Source: Methylobacter tundripaludum (lineage in GTDB: Bacteria > Pseudomonadota > Gammaproteobacteria > Methylococcales > Methylomonadaceae). Taken from it: a stretch of DNA of 64,000 bases. The position numbers were made by a program, and so were the translations under genes. This document shows positions 43,529 through 53,224 of the stretch, in pieces. Positions within the stretch are counted from its first letter, which is position 1. Every line of letters begins with the position of its first letter. The DNA is taken from the NCBI RefSeq assembly GCF_002934365.1, contig NZ_PTIY01000013.1, positions 1 to 64,000 of the forward strand, read 5' to 3'. The notes beneath the pieces were generated by a model. The model did no database searches. It saw only the letters and a program-made list of their open reading frames with translations, and was not told the DNA's origin.

Positions 43529-44260
43529 ATGCCTTTAAAAACCAAGCAGCCTGGACAATTTATTGCCTTGCTAACCGGCGACACGGTCCGCTCGCCATTA
43601 AAACGCCACAATCAAAACATTATTGTCGCCAACGAACATGATGACATTTTAAGACTCATTGCAACGACTCAATTCGACCTGATACTGCTGGACTTGACTG
43701 TAAATGGCCACTCCAGGCAGTCTGAGCTTATCGATTACCTCAAAGATCCACTCGGTATAAACAGCAAGACACCGATCATAGCTATCATTGATCGGAAGGA
43801 AAAGCCCCAAAACGAGAAGCAATATCCAGTGGAGTTTGATGATTGGCTGATTAAACCGATAACGGAAGAACGACTTAACGAGATCCTGGATATTTGGCAA
43901 ACAAAGGCTTCGGTTTTTAATTATACCCAAATAATCCTGGGCAAAACCAAAAACAACCCTCATCTTGCTTTAACCATTTTTGAAAAACTGTTCGAGGAAT
44001 TACCGCTACAACTTATTCAAATTAAAGATGCACTGGAAAACAGTCAATATGATCTTGCCCGGGAAGTTACCCATAAACTGAACGGATCTGTAAGTTTTTG
44101 CGGCTTACTCGAGATTCGACAGCCGGCAAACGATCTGGAAATCCGCCTGTTAAACAACAATTATGCCGACACTCATCAGCACTTTTTAACGCTGCAGCAA
44201 TGCATCTTAAATTTCACTCGCCACCAAAAAGCCATCCTGAGTATTCTCGGCCAATCCTAG
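43529..44260 (+). CDS. Response-regulator receiver plus HPt domain protein
   Basis: About 243 residues from the ATG at 43529, preceded by CAGGAAA. The N-terminal half (about 5-115) resembles a receiver domain: LILLDLTVNG carries the phospho-acceptor-like Asp and WLIKPI the conserved Lys-Pro. The C-terminal half (about 135-235) is an HPt domain with the phospho-histidine in EVTHKLNGSVSFCGL. The two-domain layout without a kinase domain is that of a phosphorelay intermediate. The partner kinase is not in the window. Its divergent position next to fliL suggests, but does not show, a motility role. The gene ends in a bidirectional terminator before fimV. Confidence 0.8.
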   Translation: MPLKTKQPGQFIALLTGDTVRSPLKRHNQNIIVANEHDDILRLIATTQFDLILLDLTVNGHSRQSELIDYLKDPLGINSKTPIIAIIDRKEKPQNEKQYPVEFDDWLIKPITEERLNEILDIWQTKASVFNYTQIILGKTKNNPHLALTIFEKLFEELPLQLIQIKDALENSQYDLAREVTHKLNGSVSFCGLLEIRQPANDLEIRLLNNNYADTHQHFLTLQQCILNFTRHQKAILSILGQS

Positions 44261-44261
44261 T

Positions 44262-44298
44262 CCCACAAAAAAAGCCCTTCTAGGGCTTTTTTTGTGGG
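44262..44298. terminator. Bidirectional rho-independent terminator
   Basis: CCCACAAAAAAAGCCCT and AGGGCTTTTTTTGTGGG form a perfect inverted repeat around TCT. It lies between the convergent receiver-HPt and fimV genes and has A- and T-runs suited to termination in both directions. Confidence 0.93.
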
Positions 44299-44311
44299 AA
44301 ACAAAATCCAA

Positions 44312-47300
44312 CTAATCCAACTCGTCAAGTAATCCTTGGGCCGTCTTTTTCTGTTCGGCCGTGCCCCGCTCAAGCACTTCTCTAGCAACATCTTTGGCGG
44401 CATCCGCATCCCCCATATCGATATACGCTTTAGCCAAGTCCAGTTTGGTTTCCAACTCGTCCATATCGGTAAGATCGGAAACGCCAAAGGCGTCATATTG
44501 ATTGGAATCCTTCCCTTTTGTTGTTAGAGGCAGGTCCAAGTCAAAATCAAAGTCAAAGCCGCCCACCCCTTCCAAATCATCATTAAAATCTAAGATTCTA
44601 TCCGCATCAAAGTCAACATTCTTGCTGCTCTTATCGCCAGATTCCAAAGCACTGAAATCAAGGCCGTCGCTTTCATGATTGGGACTGAAATCAAACTCAT
44701 ACGATTCAAACGCCTGCTTCTTGTTGGCCGGGTTTGTTTCTACCGAGGTGATACCCGACAATCCACCGGATGCATTAATATCTTTATCGGTCTTCTCATC
44801 CGCTTCCTGAGCACCACTCGAAAATGAACTTAAATCAAAATCAATGCCGTCTATCTGCATGCTGGAAGCTGCGCCGCCCTTTTCCGCGTCATCCGCAGTT
44901 TCAGCGTCCGTCGAAAACGAACTCAAATCAAAGTCGAGGCCGTCTAACTGCGAACTGAAAGCCGTGTCGTCCTGTTCCGCTTCATCCGCCGCTTTAACGT
45001 CCGTCGAAAACGAACTCAAATCAAAGTCGAGGTCGTCTAACTGCGAACTGAAAGCCGTGTCGTCCTGTTCCGCTTCATCCGCCGCTTTAACGTCCGTCGA
45101 AAACGAACTCAAATCAAAGTCGAGGTCGTCTAACTGCGAACTGAAAGCCGTGTCGTCCTGTTCCGCTTCATCCGCCGCTTTAACGTCCGTCGAAAACGAA
45201 CTCAAATCAAAGTCGAGGTCGTCTAACTGCGAACTGAAAGCCGTGTCGTCCTGTTCCGCATCATCCGCCGCTTTAACGTCCGTCGAAAACGAACTCAAAT
45301 CAAAGTCGAGGCCGTCTAACTGCGAACTGAAAGCCGTGTCGTCCTGTTCCGCTTCATCCGCCGCTTTAACGTCCGTCGAAAACGAACTCAAATCAAAATC
45401 GAGGTCGTCTAACTGCGAACTGAAAGCCGTGTCGTCCTTTTCCGCTTCATCCGCAGTTTCAACGTCAGCGCCCGTCGAAAACGAATTTAAGTCAAAATCA
45501 ATATTTTCTACCTGCGCTACTGAAGAGGCATGCGATTGCGGGGCGGAAGCGATGACGCCCTTTTCCGCTTCATCTGTTTCTTTAAGACCCGCCAAAAACA
45601 AACTTGAATCAAAATCTATGCCGTCATTATTTTTCTGATCGTCAACAAAAGAATCATGTTTAACTCGGTCAACATCGACTGCTTCCTTAACAACATTCTC
45701 ATTGACTAACGTCTCAAAAGAAACCGCTCCCGTATTTGCAGCTTCCCTGTTGACGCCTTCGACAACGATACCTCCATCGCCATGCTCAAGGTCCGCATCG
45801 CCAGCCACCGCAAATAGATCGTCACCGGAAGAAAACAATGGCGAATCAGGACAAATATCACGCCCCATTTCGGTCGCTTGCTCCCAAAACTCGGCCTCAT
45901 TTCGTTTGCCCGCCTCCGCCAGTTCATTGGCGTAGGCGTCAAAAGCGGCTTTGTCTTCGTTGGCGTAAAAAATCTCCAGTAACTTCAGCTTACATTCATC
46001 ACGATTCGGCTGATCTTTAATCGCCTGCCGTATCAATTCCTCAGCTTGCTGATAACGGCCATAAGCAAGATACACATCAGCTTCGGATATAGGATCGATT
46101 TCCCCCTGGTCGGTGTCGAATGAATCAAAATCACTCGGTGTAAATTCGCTTAAGAAAGAACTTTCCCCGACGGTACCCGCATTATGAACCACACCCTCTT
46201 CGACAACCGGTGCAGTAAGAGGCTCATCGACTTCAGGCATTTTAATCAGAGTGGAGGCAAACATACTCTCGGTATTCGTTTCCTCATCGACCTTACGTTT
46301 TCGCCACCAAAGCCAGCCAAGCAGCGTTAAAACTATCGCTCCGGCGCCGCCCATGCCCAACGAGTAGAAGTCAGATGAGCTGTCCACTCCCGGTTGGGCC
46401 GCCTGTTGCGTTTGTTGCGTTTGTTGCGTTTGTTGCGTTTGTTGCGTTTGTTGCGTTTGTTGCGTTTGCTCAGCGGGTTTAGGAACCGCTTGTTGGGAAG
46501 CGACCGCAGCTTGATCTACAGGTTTGGCTACCGCCTCGGCAGGCACTACCCGCTCTTGAACAACAGGATTTGCCTGAACTTGGACTTGGTTCTGCAAAGC
46601 CGCCAGCTGTTGATCTTTTAACGCAATCAACTCCTGCATCATCACCAGTTGTTTTTCCAGCGCTGCTATCTTGCTTTGTATCTCACTATCTGCCGGTGCG
46701 GTTTCACTCGCACCTTCAGCCTTGCCACTAACTACTTTCGACGCATCGGCTGTTTTCTTTTCGGCGCTTACCTGCTCATTCACCGGCGCGACAACGGCAT
46801 GGTCAGCGACCACCGCTTTGGCCGGGGCAACCAGCTTTAACTGATTATCGACAATCTCTTCGGCTTTGCTCTGGACGCGCTCTTCGACTTGACTCGAGAC
46901 CGGCTTTTTCTTTGCCGTTTCCGCCTGGACTGGAACCGAGCGAGTTTTCCAGGCTCTCGTATGTCGGTTGAACTCCTCTAATGCCTGGTTTCGCGATAAT
47001 TTTAGAACGGCCTCTCTTTCAGGAATCTTGAGCATTTTTCCAGTGGTCAATGCATAAACATTCCCCTTATAGAAGGCATGAGGATTGGCTTCAAAAATCG
47101 CCATCATCATTTGCTCCACAGAAACGTCGCTCTGTCCTCTTGCGCGTTCGGCCACGCTCCAAAGCGTATCGTTTCCAAGTGTAGGGCCATATTCTCCGTC
47201 ACTACTTTGCCCATTTGTATACGCTTGCCGTTGAGGCGCGGCAACCGGCGTTTGCGCATAGCTGTCAATACTGGTTGAAATGGGACTGCTTGCCTGGTTA

Positions 47301-47719
47301 TAAACTGATGGAGGGTCCACCAATACGGTAAATTCACGGTACAAACTGCCTTTAGGCCAGCTGACTTCGAGCAGGAAATCCAAAAAAGGTTCTTTTAACG
47401 CTTCCTTCGAAGTCAGCTTAATGACTGCCGAGCCATTAGAACGAGTAACCGTTTCGAATTTAATTTTCGACAGGAAATAGTTCCATGATACTCCTGCCTC
47501 ACTAAATTTTTCAGGTGGAGCCAAATTGACCTTGATGTCGGATACGTTTTCGCCGGACAGTGATAACGAAATTTCAGCATCCAGATTTTGATTAAGAGCC
47601 GAATGTAACTTAATATCGCCAATCCCTAACGAATGGCCGCTAACAGGCGCCAGCAAAGACACAACTGCTAACGTTTTAGTTAACAGTCGCACCTTGCCTT
47701 TCTTCACAATAGTTCCCAC
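44312..47719 (-). CDS. fimV: FimV-type peptidoglycan-binding scaffold protein
   Basis: A 1135-residue protein of the FimV family, a polar hub for type IV pili and cyclic-AMP signalling in Pseudomonas. It has a leader with SLLAPVSGHSLGIGDI, the FimV N-terminal domain (IKLHSALNQNLDAEISLSLSGENVSDIKVNLAP), a LysM-like region (NDTLWSVAERARG then ALTTGKMLKIPE) and a coiled coil (about 350-380). A TQQ repeat, one membrane helix (GGAGAIVLTLLGWLWW) and an acidic cytoplasmic part follow. That part has TPR segments (DVYLAYGRYQQAEELIRQAI), six near-identical 31-residue repeats plus two degenerate ones, and the C-terminal FimV domain (ETKLDLAKAYIDMGDADAAKDVAREVLERG). It is 64 bp downstream of asd. Confidence 0.92.
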   Translation of the reverse strand: MGTIVKKGKVRLLTKTLAVVSLLAPVSGHSLGIGDIKLHSALNQNLDAEISLSLSGENVSDIKVNLAPPEKFSEAGVSWNYFLSKIKFETVTRSNGSAVIKLTSKEALKEPFLDFLLEVSWPKGSLYREFTVLVDPPSVYNQASSPISTSIDSYAQTPVAAPQRQAYTNGQSSDGEYGPTLGNDTLWSVAERARGQSDVSVEQMMMAIFEANPHAFYKGNVYALTTGKMLKIPEREAVLKLSRNQALEEFNRHTRAWKTRSVPVQAETAKKKPVSSQVEERVQSKAEEIVDNQLKLVAPAKAVVADHAVVAPVNEQVSAEKKTADASKVVSGKAEGASETAPADSEIQSKIAALEKQLVMMQELIALKDQQLAALQNQVQVQANPVVQERVVPAEAVAKPVDQAAVASQQAVPKPAEQTQQTQQTQQTQQTQQTQQTQQAAQPGVDSSSDFYSLGMGGAGAIVLTLLGWLWWRKRKVDEETNTESMFASTLIKMPEVDEPLTAPVVEEGVVHNAGTVGESSFLSEFTPSDFDSFDTDQGEIDPISEADVYLAYGRYQQAEELIRQAIKDQPNRDECKLKLLEIFYANEDKAAFDAYANELAEAGKRNEAEFWEQATEMGRDICPDSPLFSSGDDLFAVAGDADLEHGDGGIVVEGVNREAANTGAVSFETLVNENVVKEAVDVDRVKHDSFVDDQKNNDGIDFDSSLFLAGLKETDEAEKGVIASAPQSHASSVAQVENIDFDLNSFSTGADVETADEAEKDDTAFSSQLDDLDFDLSSFSTDVKAADEAEQDDTAFSSQLDGLDFDLSSFSTDVKAADDAEQDDTAFSSQLDDLDFDLSSFSTDVKAADEAEQDDTAFSSQLDDLDFDLSSFSTDVKAADEAEQDDTAFSSQLDDLDFDLSSFSTDVKAADEAEQDDTAFSSQLDGLDFDLSSFSTDAETADDAEKGGAASSMQIDGIDFDLSSFSSGAQEADEKTDKDINASGGLSGITSVETNPANKKQAFESYEFDFSPNHESDGLDFSALESGDKSSKNVDFDADRILDFNDDLEGVGGFDFDFDLDLPLTTKGKDSNQYDAFGVSDLTDMDELETKLDLAKAYIDMGDADAAKDVAREVLERGTAEQKKTAQGLLDELD
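44900..45458 (-). repeat. 93-bp tandem repeat inside fimV (six copies)
   Basis: Six near-identical 93-bp units encode DEAEQDDTAFSSQLDDLDFD followed by LSSFSTDVKAA. Flanking units are degenerate. Differences between copies are mostly D/G in LDDL/LDGL and E/D or K/Q at the unit start. Near-identity at DNA level points to recent expansion and probable length variation between strains. The repeats also leave a long open frame on the opposite strand, which is an artefact. Confidence 0.93.
46404..46469 (-). repeat. 9-bp microsatellite-like repeat in fimV (TQQ tract)
   Basis: The unit TGTTGCGTT (plus strand) is repeated about seven times and encodes alternating Thr-Gln-Gln. Copy number can change by whole codons through slippage without breaking the frame, altering the linker before the membrane helix. 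Confidence 0.9.
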
Positions 47720-47761
47720 AATCTCTTACCGCGTCCAGTCAAATATGTAGACAAGCTTAGC

Positions 47762-48784
47762 CTAGATGTATTTTTTTACTAGCACTTCCGCTATTTGCAC
47801 ACTGTTAAGCGCGGCGCCTTTCCGAACATTGTCGCCCACCACCCATAAATCTATGCCTCGGGGATGCGATATATCTTCCCGGATACGCCCTACAAACACA
47901 TCGTCGTTGCCTGACGACTCGGTCACAGCCGTCGGATAGCCGCCATCCTTGCGCTCGTCCATCAGCGTCACACCGGGCGCTTGCCCAAGCAAAGCCCTGA
48001 CTGTAGCCACATCAATTTTTTTACGGGTCTCGATATGCACGGCCTCGGAGTGTCCGTAAAAAACCGGCACCCGTACTGCGGTCGCATTAACCAACACGCT
48101 GTCATCACCCAAGATCTTTTGGGTTTCCCAAACCATCTTCATTTCTTCTTTGGTATAACCGTTATCCATGAACACATCGATCTGCGGCAATACATTAAAA
48201 GCGATCTGTTTAGGATAGACGTTGGTGATAATGGGCTGCATATTAAGCAGACTGGTCGTTTGCTTAACCAACTCTTCTATCGCTTCCTTACCGGTCCCCG
48301 AAACGGCCTGATAGGTGCAGACATTGATTCGCTCAATCCCGACTGCATCGTATATGGGCTTTAACGCCACCAGCATCTGGATAGTTGAGCAATTCGGATT
48401 GGCGATGATGCCGCGATTTTTATAATCGGCGATTTTTTCAGGATTGACCTCCGGCACTACCAACGGAATATCACCGTCATAGCGAAACTGCGAAGTGTTA
48501 TCGATAACAACGCAGCCGGCCGCGGCAGCCTTGGGCGCATATTCCGCCGAAACGGATGCGCCCGGCGAAAACAAACCGATTTGCGCCTTTGAAAAATCAA
48601 ACGTAGCCAAATCCTGTACGACTAAAGAGCCGCCTTTAAAAGGGATTCTTTTACCGGCTGAATTGCTGCTGGCCAGGGCATACACCTCGCCGACAGGGAA
48701 GTCGCGCTCTTCCAGAATAGACAGCATGGCCTCGCCTACCGCACCGGTCGCGCCAACCACCGCAACATTATATAACTTGGTCAT
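47762..48784 (-). CDS. asd: Aspartate-semialdehyde dehydrogenase
   Basis: A 340-residue Asd, which reduces aspartyl phosphate to the semialdehyde for lysine, methionine, threonine and diaminopimelate synthesis. The Rossmann motif is VVGATGAVGEAML; the catalytic Cys is in ANPNCSTIQM; YQAVSGTGKEAIEEL and a C-terminal active-site region follow. The ATG at 48784 has AAGGGTGG ahead and gives the usual length; an upstream in-frame start adds a 17-residue tail with no homology. The order asd-fimV is normal in gammaproteobacteria. Confidence 0.96.
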   Translation of the reverse strand: MTKLYNVAVVGATGAVGEAMLSILEERDFPVGEVYALASSNSAGKRIPFKGGSLVVQDLATFDFSKAQIGLFSPGASVSAEYAPKAAAAGCVVIDNTSQFRYDGDIPLVVPEVNPEKIADYKNRGIIANPNCSTIQMLVALKPIYDAVGIERINVCTYQAVSGTGKEAIEELVKQTTSLLNMQPIITNVYPKQIAFNVLPQIDVFMDNGYTKEEMKMVWETQKILGDDSVLVNATAVRVPVFYGHSEAVHIETRKKIDVATVRALLGQAPGVTLMDERKDGGYPTAVTESSGNDDVFVGRIREDISHPRGIDLWVVGDNVRKGAALNSVQIAEVLVKKYI

Positions 48785-48908
48785 CTTAGCCACCCTTCCG
48801 TACAACGAAATAACTATCAGCCGGTAAAACTGCAACTTTCTTTATCATGAATTTTAAAAACCTGTAATCCTGAAATTTAAACGCCTTTGGGAGAGGAATA
48901 AAAAACCA

Positions 48909-49613
<705 letters not shown>

Positions 49614-49747
49614 TCAACATACTCAGACCTGCAAAAACCAAACAAAACCGTGACCGATTATTTTATAACACATCAAATTTTATCTCTTGTAAAAATACGT
49701 TTATTTCCCTATTCTTACTCAGTTTTTTACAATCATGGAGAATAATA

Positions 49748-50224
49748 ATGCGTGTTGAAGATTTAATGACTTCAAAAGTATTTACAGTCGAGCAACACGA
49801 TTTGATTGATCGTGTCTTTTTCTTAATTCATTACGAAAGAATCCGCCACTTACCCGTCGTTGAAAAAGGCAAAGTTATCGGCATTGTATCGGACCGGGAC
49901 CTATACAAAGCACTCGGACCTAAAAGCAACTCTAACGCAATTGAAGCGGCAACCGGCACAGGCGCGACAGAACTGCATGTAGTACCGAAAAAAGTACAAC
50001 ATATCATGCACCGCGGCGTGATAACCGTTACCCCTGAAACTTACGCATCGGAAGCGGCGGCAAAAATGGCCGACAATAAAATCGGTGCATTACCTGTCGT
50101 CGATAAAGACAACAAGCTGCTCGGCATTTTATCGTCCACCGACATACTCCGGGTTTTTTCAAAGATCGAAAAAGCCAGCGAAGAAAGAGAGAAAAGAATC
50201 GTAGCCGGCACCAGTCATAAATAA
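49748..50224 (+). CDS. CBS-domain pair protein
   Basis: A 158-residue cytoplasmic protein made of two CBS domains. The first is MRVEDLMTSKVFTVEQHDLIDRVFFLIHYERIRHLPVVEKGKVIGIVSDRDLYKAL, the second from about residue 80 with IMHRGVITVTPETYASEAAAKMADNKIGALPVVDKDNKLLGILSSTDILRVF. Such proteins sense adenine nucleotides or SAM (family knowledge). The regulated partner is unknown. ATGGAGAATAATA precedes the ATG. The gene ends at a good terminator. Confidence 0.93.
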   Translation: MRVEDLMTSKVFTVEQHDLIDRVFFLIHYERIRHLPVVEKGKVIGIVSDRDLYKALGPKSNSNAIEAATGTGATELHVVPKKVQHIMHRGVITVTPETYASEAAAKMADNKIGALPVVDKDNKLLGILSSTDILRVFSKIEKASEEREKRIVAGTSHK

Positions 50225-50247
50225 AATAATATAGACTTGCGCCCTTC

Positions 50248-50276
50248 AAAAGCCCCCATACAACGGGGCTTTTTTG
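50248..50276 (+). terminator. Rho-independent terminator after the CBS gene
   Basis: AGCCCC (50251-50256) pairs with GGGGCT (50265-50270) around ccatacaa, preceded by an A-run and followed by TTTTTTGTTTT. Confidence 0.87.
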
Positions 50277-50295
50277 TTTTAACCGGCAACCGACC

Positions 50296-50862
50296 ATGAC
50301 CGATAAAACCCCTCCAGACCAAAACGTTATAACCGCGACACAAGCCTGGTTAAAATCCGTCATCATTGAATACGGCATCTGCCCGTTCGCACAGCGCGAA
50401 CTGGAACGAGGCAGTGTTTATTTCAGCGTCAATCACGATACGAAAATAGAGCCATGCCTGCTACACCTGATGCTTGAATGCGATAGACTGGATGCGGAAC
50501 CCGGCATTGAAACCACGCTACTGATTTATGCCGATGCCTTTGCAGAATTTGACGACTACCTGGATTTCCTTGAAATCGCCGAGTCCCTGTTGGCTGAACA
50601 GGGCTATGAAGGCGTCTACCAGCTGGCGAGCTTCCATCCCGATTACTGTTTTCAAGGCGCGGAAGCGGACGATGCGGCAAATTACACCAACCGCTCACCT
50701 TATCCCATGCTGCATCTGCTGCGGGAAACCAGCATAGCTCAGGCCGTAGCCAGCCACCCCGACCCGGAAAGCATCCCGCAACACAATATTGAGTTAACCC
50801 GAAAATTAGGCTTGTCCAAAATGCAAGCCTTATTAGCGGCATGTTTTCCGGTTGACCGATAA
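50296..50862 (+). CDS. DUF1415 family protein
   Basis: A 188-residue soluble protein of DUF1415. It has WLKSVIIEYGICPFAQREL at the N terminus (a conserved Cys-Pro-Phe), LIYADAFAEFDDYLDFLEIAESLL in the middle and YQLASFHPDYCFQG with NRSPYPMLHLLRE toward the end. The family is widespread in proteobacteria but uncharacterised. It converges with the LprI-like gene across a 1-bp gap, without a visible terminator. Confidence 0.9.
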   Translation: MTDKTPPDQNVITATQAWLKSVIIEYGICPFAQRELERGSVYFSVNHDTKIEPCLLHLMLECDRLDAEPGIETTLLIYADAFAEFDDYLDFLEIAESLLAEQGYEGVYQLASFHPDYCFQGAEADDAANYTNRSPYPMLHLLRETSIAQAVASHPDPESIPQHNIELTRKLGLSKMQALLAACFPVDR

Positions 50863-50863
50863 C

Positions 50864-51262
50864 TCAATCTTGGGGTTTTAAAGCCTCCAACTCCTTAGCC
50901 CGCGCCGCAGTAGCGGACATGAAACAGTCATTGGCATTGACCCTGGCTATCGTTCCCCCTTCGGGATCATAATAAAAGTCGCAGTTAGCCTTTCTGTATT
51001 TAATCCATAACCATTGGGCTTCCTGCAACTGCTTCTTACGTTCAGCAGAAAGTCCGGCCATAATATCCCTGTAAGCGTTATTCAACCTGAGGTCCTGCCG
51101 CTCCGTTTCAGCGCCGATACACTCAACCATTGATTGGGTACCGCCACCGGCTTGATTCATGCAGTTTGAAAAGGTCTGACTTAGGCCGTCATCAGCCGCG
51201 AAAACCGGTTGAACGAATCCCGCCATCAACCCGGCAACCACCGCGTATTTAAAGCAAAACAT
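50864..51262 (-). CDS. Lysozyme inhibitor LprI-like (DUF1311) protein
   Basis: A 132-residue secreted protein with signal peptide MFCFKYAVVAGLMAGFVQP then VFAADD, and a DUF1311 domain carrying Cys residues in NCMNQAG, ECIGAET, NCDFYY and DCFMS that could form two disulfide bonds. The domain includes LNNAYRDIMAGLSAERKKQLQEAQWLWIKYRKANC, the family hallmark. The ATG at 51262 is favoured by the signal peptide; an in-frame start at 51286 would add eight residues. It is directly downstream of a TPR gene. LprI of mycobacteria inhibits lysozyme; function here is unproven. Confidence 0.85.
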   Translation of the reverse strand: MFCFKYAVVAGLMAGFVQPVFAADDGLSQTFSNCMNQAGGGTQSMVECIGAETERQDLRLNNAYRDIMAGLSAERKKQLQEAQWLWIKYRKANCDFYYDPEGGTIARVNANDCFMSATAARAKELEALKPQD

Positions 51263-51290
51263 CGCTATTTCTCTTCCTGCCGTCATACCA

Positions 51291-52103
51291 CTATTTAACG
51301 CCTTCCGCTACGGCATCCGCTTCAGCCGCGTCTTCATCGGCTTGGGCTTTATGCTCAACAACGGCCTCGGGTTCGGCAACAACAGCGGCATTTTCCACAG
51401 AACCCTGCTCTATTTCGGCCTTTTTAGGCTCATCTGTGGCGCCAGATTCAGCGGCGCTTTCGGCAACCGCCTCGCTAATTTCGGCAGCAGGCTCGGGTTT
51501 TTTATTTAACGACTCTATAAAATCGGCAAACCAATCCTGGTCTTTAACGCGATTAAGGTCCGGGTCGGCAAGAATATCGGCGACAACCGGTAAATAACCC
51601 TTGTTTTTAGAAATTTCCAGCGCATTCAGGCAAGCCTCTTTTTCGCCCCGCAAACCATAAATACAAGCCACATTATAAGAAGCCGAACCGGCCTGAATCG
51701 CATTGGCCTTTTCAAAATAGTTTTTGGCTCTTTCGTATAGACTGTCATTGGGTTCAACCGCTTTAACGCGGGCCAATTCCATATAAGCCACACCGCCATC
51801 CAATGCCGCGCCAAGATAGGCGGGCTCAATAGTCAGGCAAAAAGAGAATTTGGCGATAGCATCCTGATAAAGACTGGCCGCCTGCTCCCGCGATTTGGTT
51901 CTCGCCTGGTGCAGCAACGCAAGCCCCCAGTTATATAAGGCTTCGGCAATCAACGGCTCGTTAGCGACAACCTCGGCATAGTCCTGATAGACTTTTTTGA
52001 ATAATTGGTCGGCCGTACCGCCTTCGCTGCTGCGTGCGTCCATCGTTTGCTTGATAGCGGCCTTCAACTTGGATTTCTTTGTTATTGACTCAAAAAACGA
52101 CAT
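51291..52103 (-). CDS. TPR-repeat protein
   Basis: A 270-residue protein with tetratricopeptide-like repeats between about residues 30 and 180 (EPLIAEALYNWGLALLHQA, SLYQDAIAKFSFCLTIEPAYLGAALDGGVAYMEL, AKNYFEKANAIQAGSASYNVACIYGLRGEKEACLNALE). A low-complexity Ala/Glu-rich tail follows from about 205. No signal peptide is seen. It probably acts as a protein-protein adaptor; partners are unknown. It is upstream of the LprI-like gene with a gap of about 28 bp. Confidence 0.85.
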   Translation of the reverse strand: MSFFESITKKSKLKAAIKQTMDARSSEGGTADQLFKKVYQDYAEVVANEPLIAEALYNWGLALLHQARTKSREQAASLYQDAIAKFSFCLTIEPAYLGAALDGGVAYMELARVKAVEPNDSLYERAKNYFEKANAIQAGSASYNVACIYGLRGEKEACLNALEISKNKGYLPVVADILADPDLNRVKDQDWFADFIESLNKKPEPAAEISEAVAESAAESGATDEPKKAEIEQGSVENAAVVAEPEAVVEHKAQADEDAAEADAVAEGVK

Positions 52104-52223
52104 GATTTATCTCTCTTGACTTAGTAATTTATAATCGCAGGCTATAGAATAACAGCTGAGCTGATAACGACACCATTCAAATGTGTAAATAACGCATTAC
52201 CGACCGACAATAAAGAGAAAGTC

Positions 52224-52523
52224 ATGTACGAATCAAACACTTGCGATATTGACAGAGAAAAAGTCAATCTGGAAACCTCACAAATCGCCTGGAAGGAATT
52301 GCAACGCTTTTTTGCAAGCGGCTCGGCGGTATTTGTCGCCCCGGACCTGGATTTGGTCGAGGTGGCCTACCAGTTTTCGATCGACAATAAAGACCAAGTC
52401 GCATCATGGATGCAAAACAATCAGCTTGCCCTGGTCTCCGATCAACAGGCCATTGCCTGGCTTGAGGAAGATGCCGATGTATGGGCTGTTGTAGTGAAAC
52501 CCTGGATACTGGTTCAGAAGTAA
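52224..52523 (+). CDS. DUF2288 family protein
   Basis: A 99-residue soluble protein of DUF2288, seen in IAWKELQRFFASGSAVFVAPDLDLVEVAYQF, then QLALVSDQQAIAWLEEDADVWAVVVKPWILVQ. The family is small, acidic and uncharacterised. AAAGAGAAAGTC precedes the ATG. The Nudix gene lies 101 bp downstream on the same strand. Confidence 0.9.
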   Translation: MYESNTCDIDREKVNLETSQIAWKELQRFFASGSAVFVAPDLDLVEVAYQFSIDNKDQVASWMQNNQLALVSDQQAIAWLEEDADVWAVVVKPWILVQK

Positions 52524-52624
52524 ACGACCCTCCGCGCGAATCGGTGCGAAAAGCCCGCAAGATGGCTCCACATTCAGCTCCGCCAGAAATTTCAACCACT
52601 CACCCACGGCTTTCAGGAGATAAC

Positions 52625-53062
52625 ATGCCAAAACCCGTCACCCCTTTATTGGCGGCCGATATTTTAATCGAGCTGACCGACCAGCCCGAGCGGCCGTTCG
52701 TGTTGATCGAACGCGCCTATCCGCCATACGGCTGGGCCATACCGGGCGGTTTTGTCGATATTGGCGAAACCGTAGAACATGCCGCGATTCGAGAAGCCAA
52801 GGAAGAAATCTGTTTGGATATTACCCTGACGGCTTTGCTCGGCCTCTACTCCAATCCCGCACGCGATTCCCGCAACCATACGGTCACCGCCGTCTATATT
52901 GCCGAAGCGGCCGGAATGCCGCGGGCCGCCGACGATGCCAAAAATTTCGGTATTTTTACCTTCGACACTCTTCCGGTCGTGCTGGCATTCGACCATGCCC
53001 AGGTTGTCGAAGATTACCGGAATTACCGGATGACAGGAAAAGTTACACCCTTGCGGGTGTAA
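52625..53062 (+). CDS. Nudix hydrolase
   Basis: A 145-residue Nudix domain. The box reads GFVDIGE, TVEHAAI, REAKEEICL: it keeps the Gx5E, RE and EE catalytic residues, but the usual Gly of EExGU is Cys. YPPYGWAIPGG precedes it. The likely class is ADP-ribose or nucleotide pyrophosphatase-like; substrate is unknown. The ATG at 52625 follows AGGAGATAAC, a strong site; a longer in-frame version is rejected. The stop codon is part of a TTACACCC/GGGTGTAA hairpin. Confidence 0.9.
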   Translation: MPKPVTPLLAADILIELTDQPERPFVLIERAYPPYGWAIPGGFVDIGETVEHAAIREAKEEICLDITLTALLGLYSNPARDSRNHTVTAVYIAEAAGMPRAADDAKNFGIFTFDTLPVVLAFDHAQVVEDYRNYRMTGKVTPLRV

Positions 53063-53076
53063 TCGGGAGATAAATT

Positions 53077-53202
53077 ATTCACCACGAACGACTTGCATGG
53101 ATGCAGGAGGTGGAGCAACGCATGGAGCAGTTGTCGAAACACGAAGAACGCGAAGGAAAATAGAGTAAAAAACTTCGAGCTCTTCGTGTCTTCGTGGTGA
53201 AT
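53077..53202. repeat. Inverted repeat flanking a 126-bp spacer (CACGAA-type intergenic repeat)
   Basis: ATTCACCACGAA (53077-53088) and TTCGTGGTGAAT (53191-53202) are perfect inverted copies. The right arm continues as CTTCGTGTCTTCGTGG, the common CACGAAGACACGAAG-type intergenic repeat. It lies between the convergent Nudix and gcvP genes. Related copies are at 56161-56186 (CCACGAAAGACACGAAAAGC) and, degenerate, around 57487-57512. Confidence 0.7.
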
Positions 53203-53224
53203 TTTTTAGTTTACATAACATCAG

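Noticed and set aside
44900-45458. Possible CRISPR array
   Set aside because: The repeats are tandem without unique spacers and lie within a coding frame.
44844-45638. A 264-residue plus-strand open frame with regular Ser/Lys-rich repeats
   Set aside because: It is the antisense reading of the fimV 93-bp repeats; it stays open because the repeat unit is a multiple of three. No ribosome site or family.
46394-46621. A plus-strand frame encoding a Leu-Arg repeat
   Set aside because: Antisense of the fimV TQQ tract.
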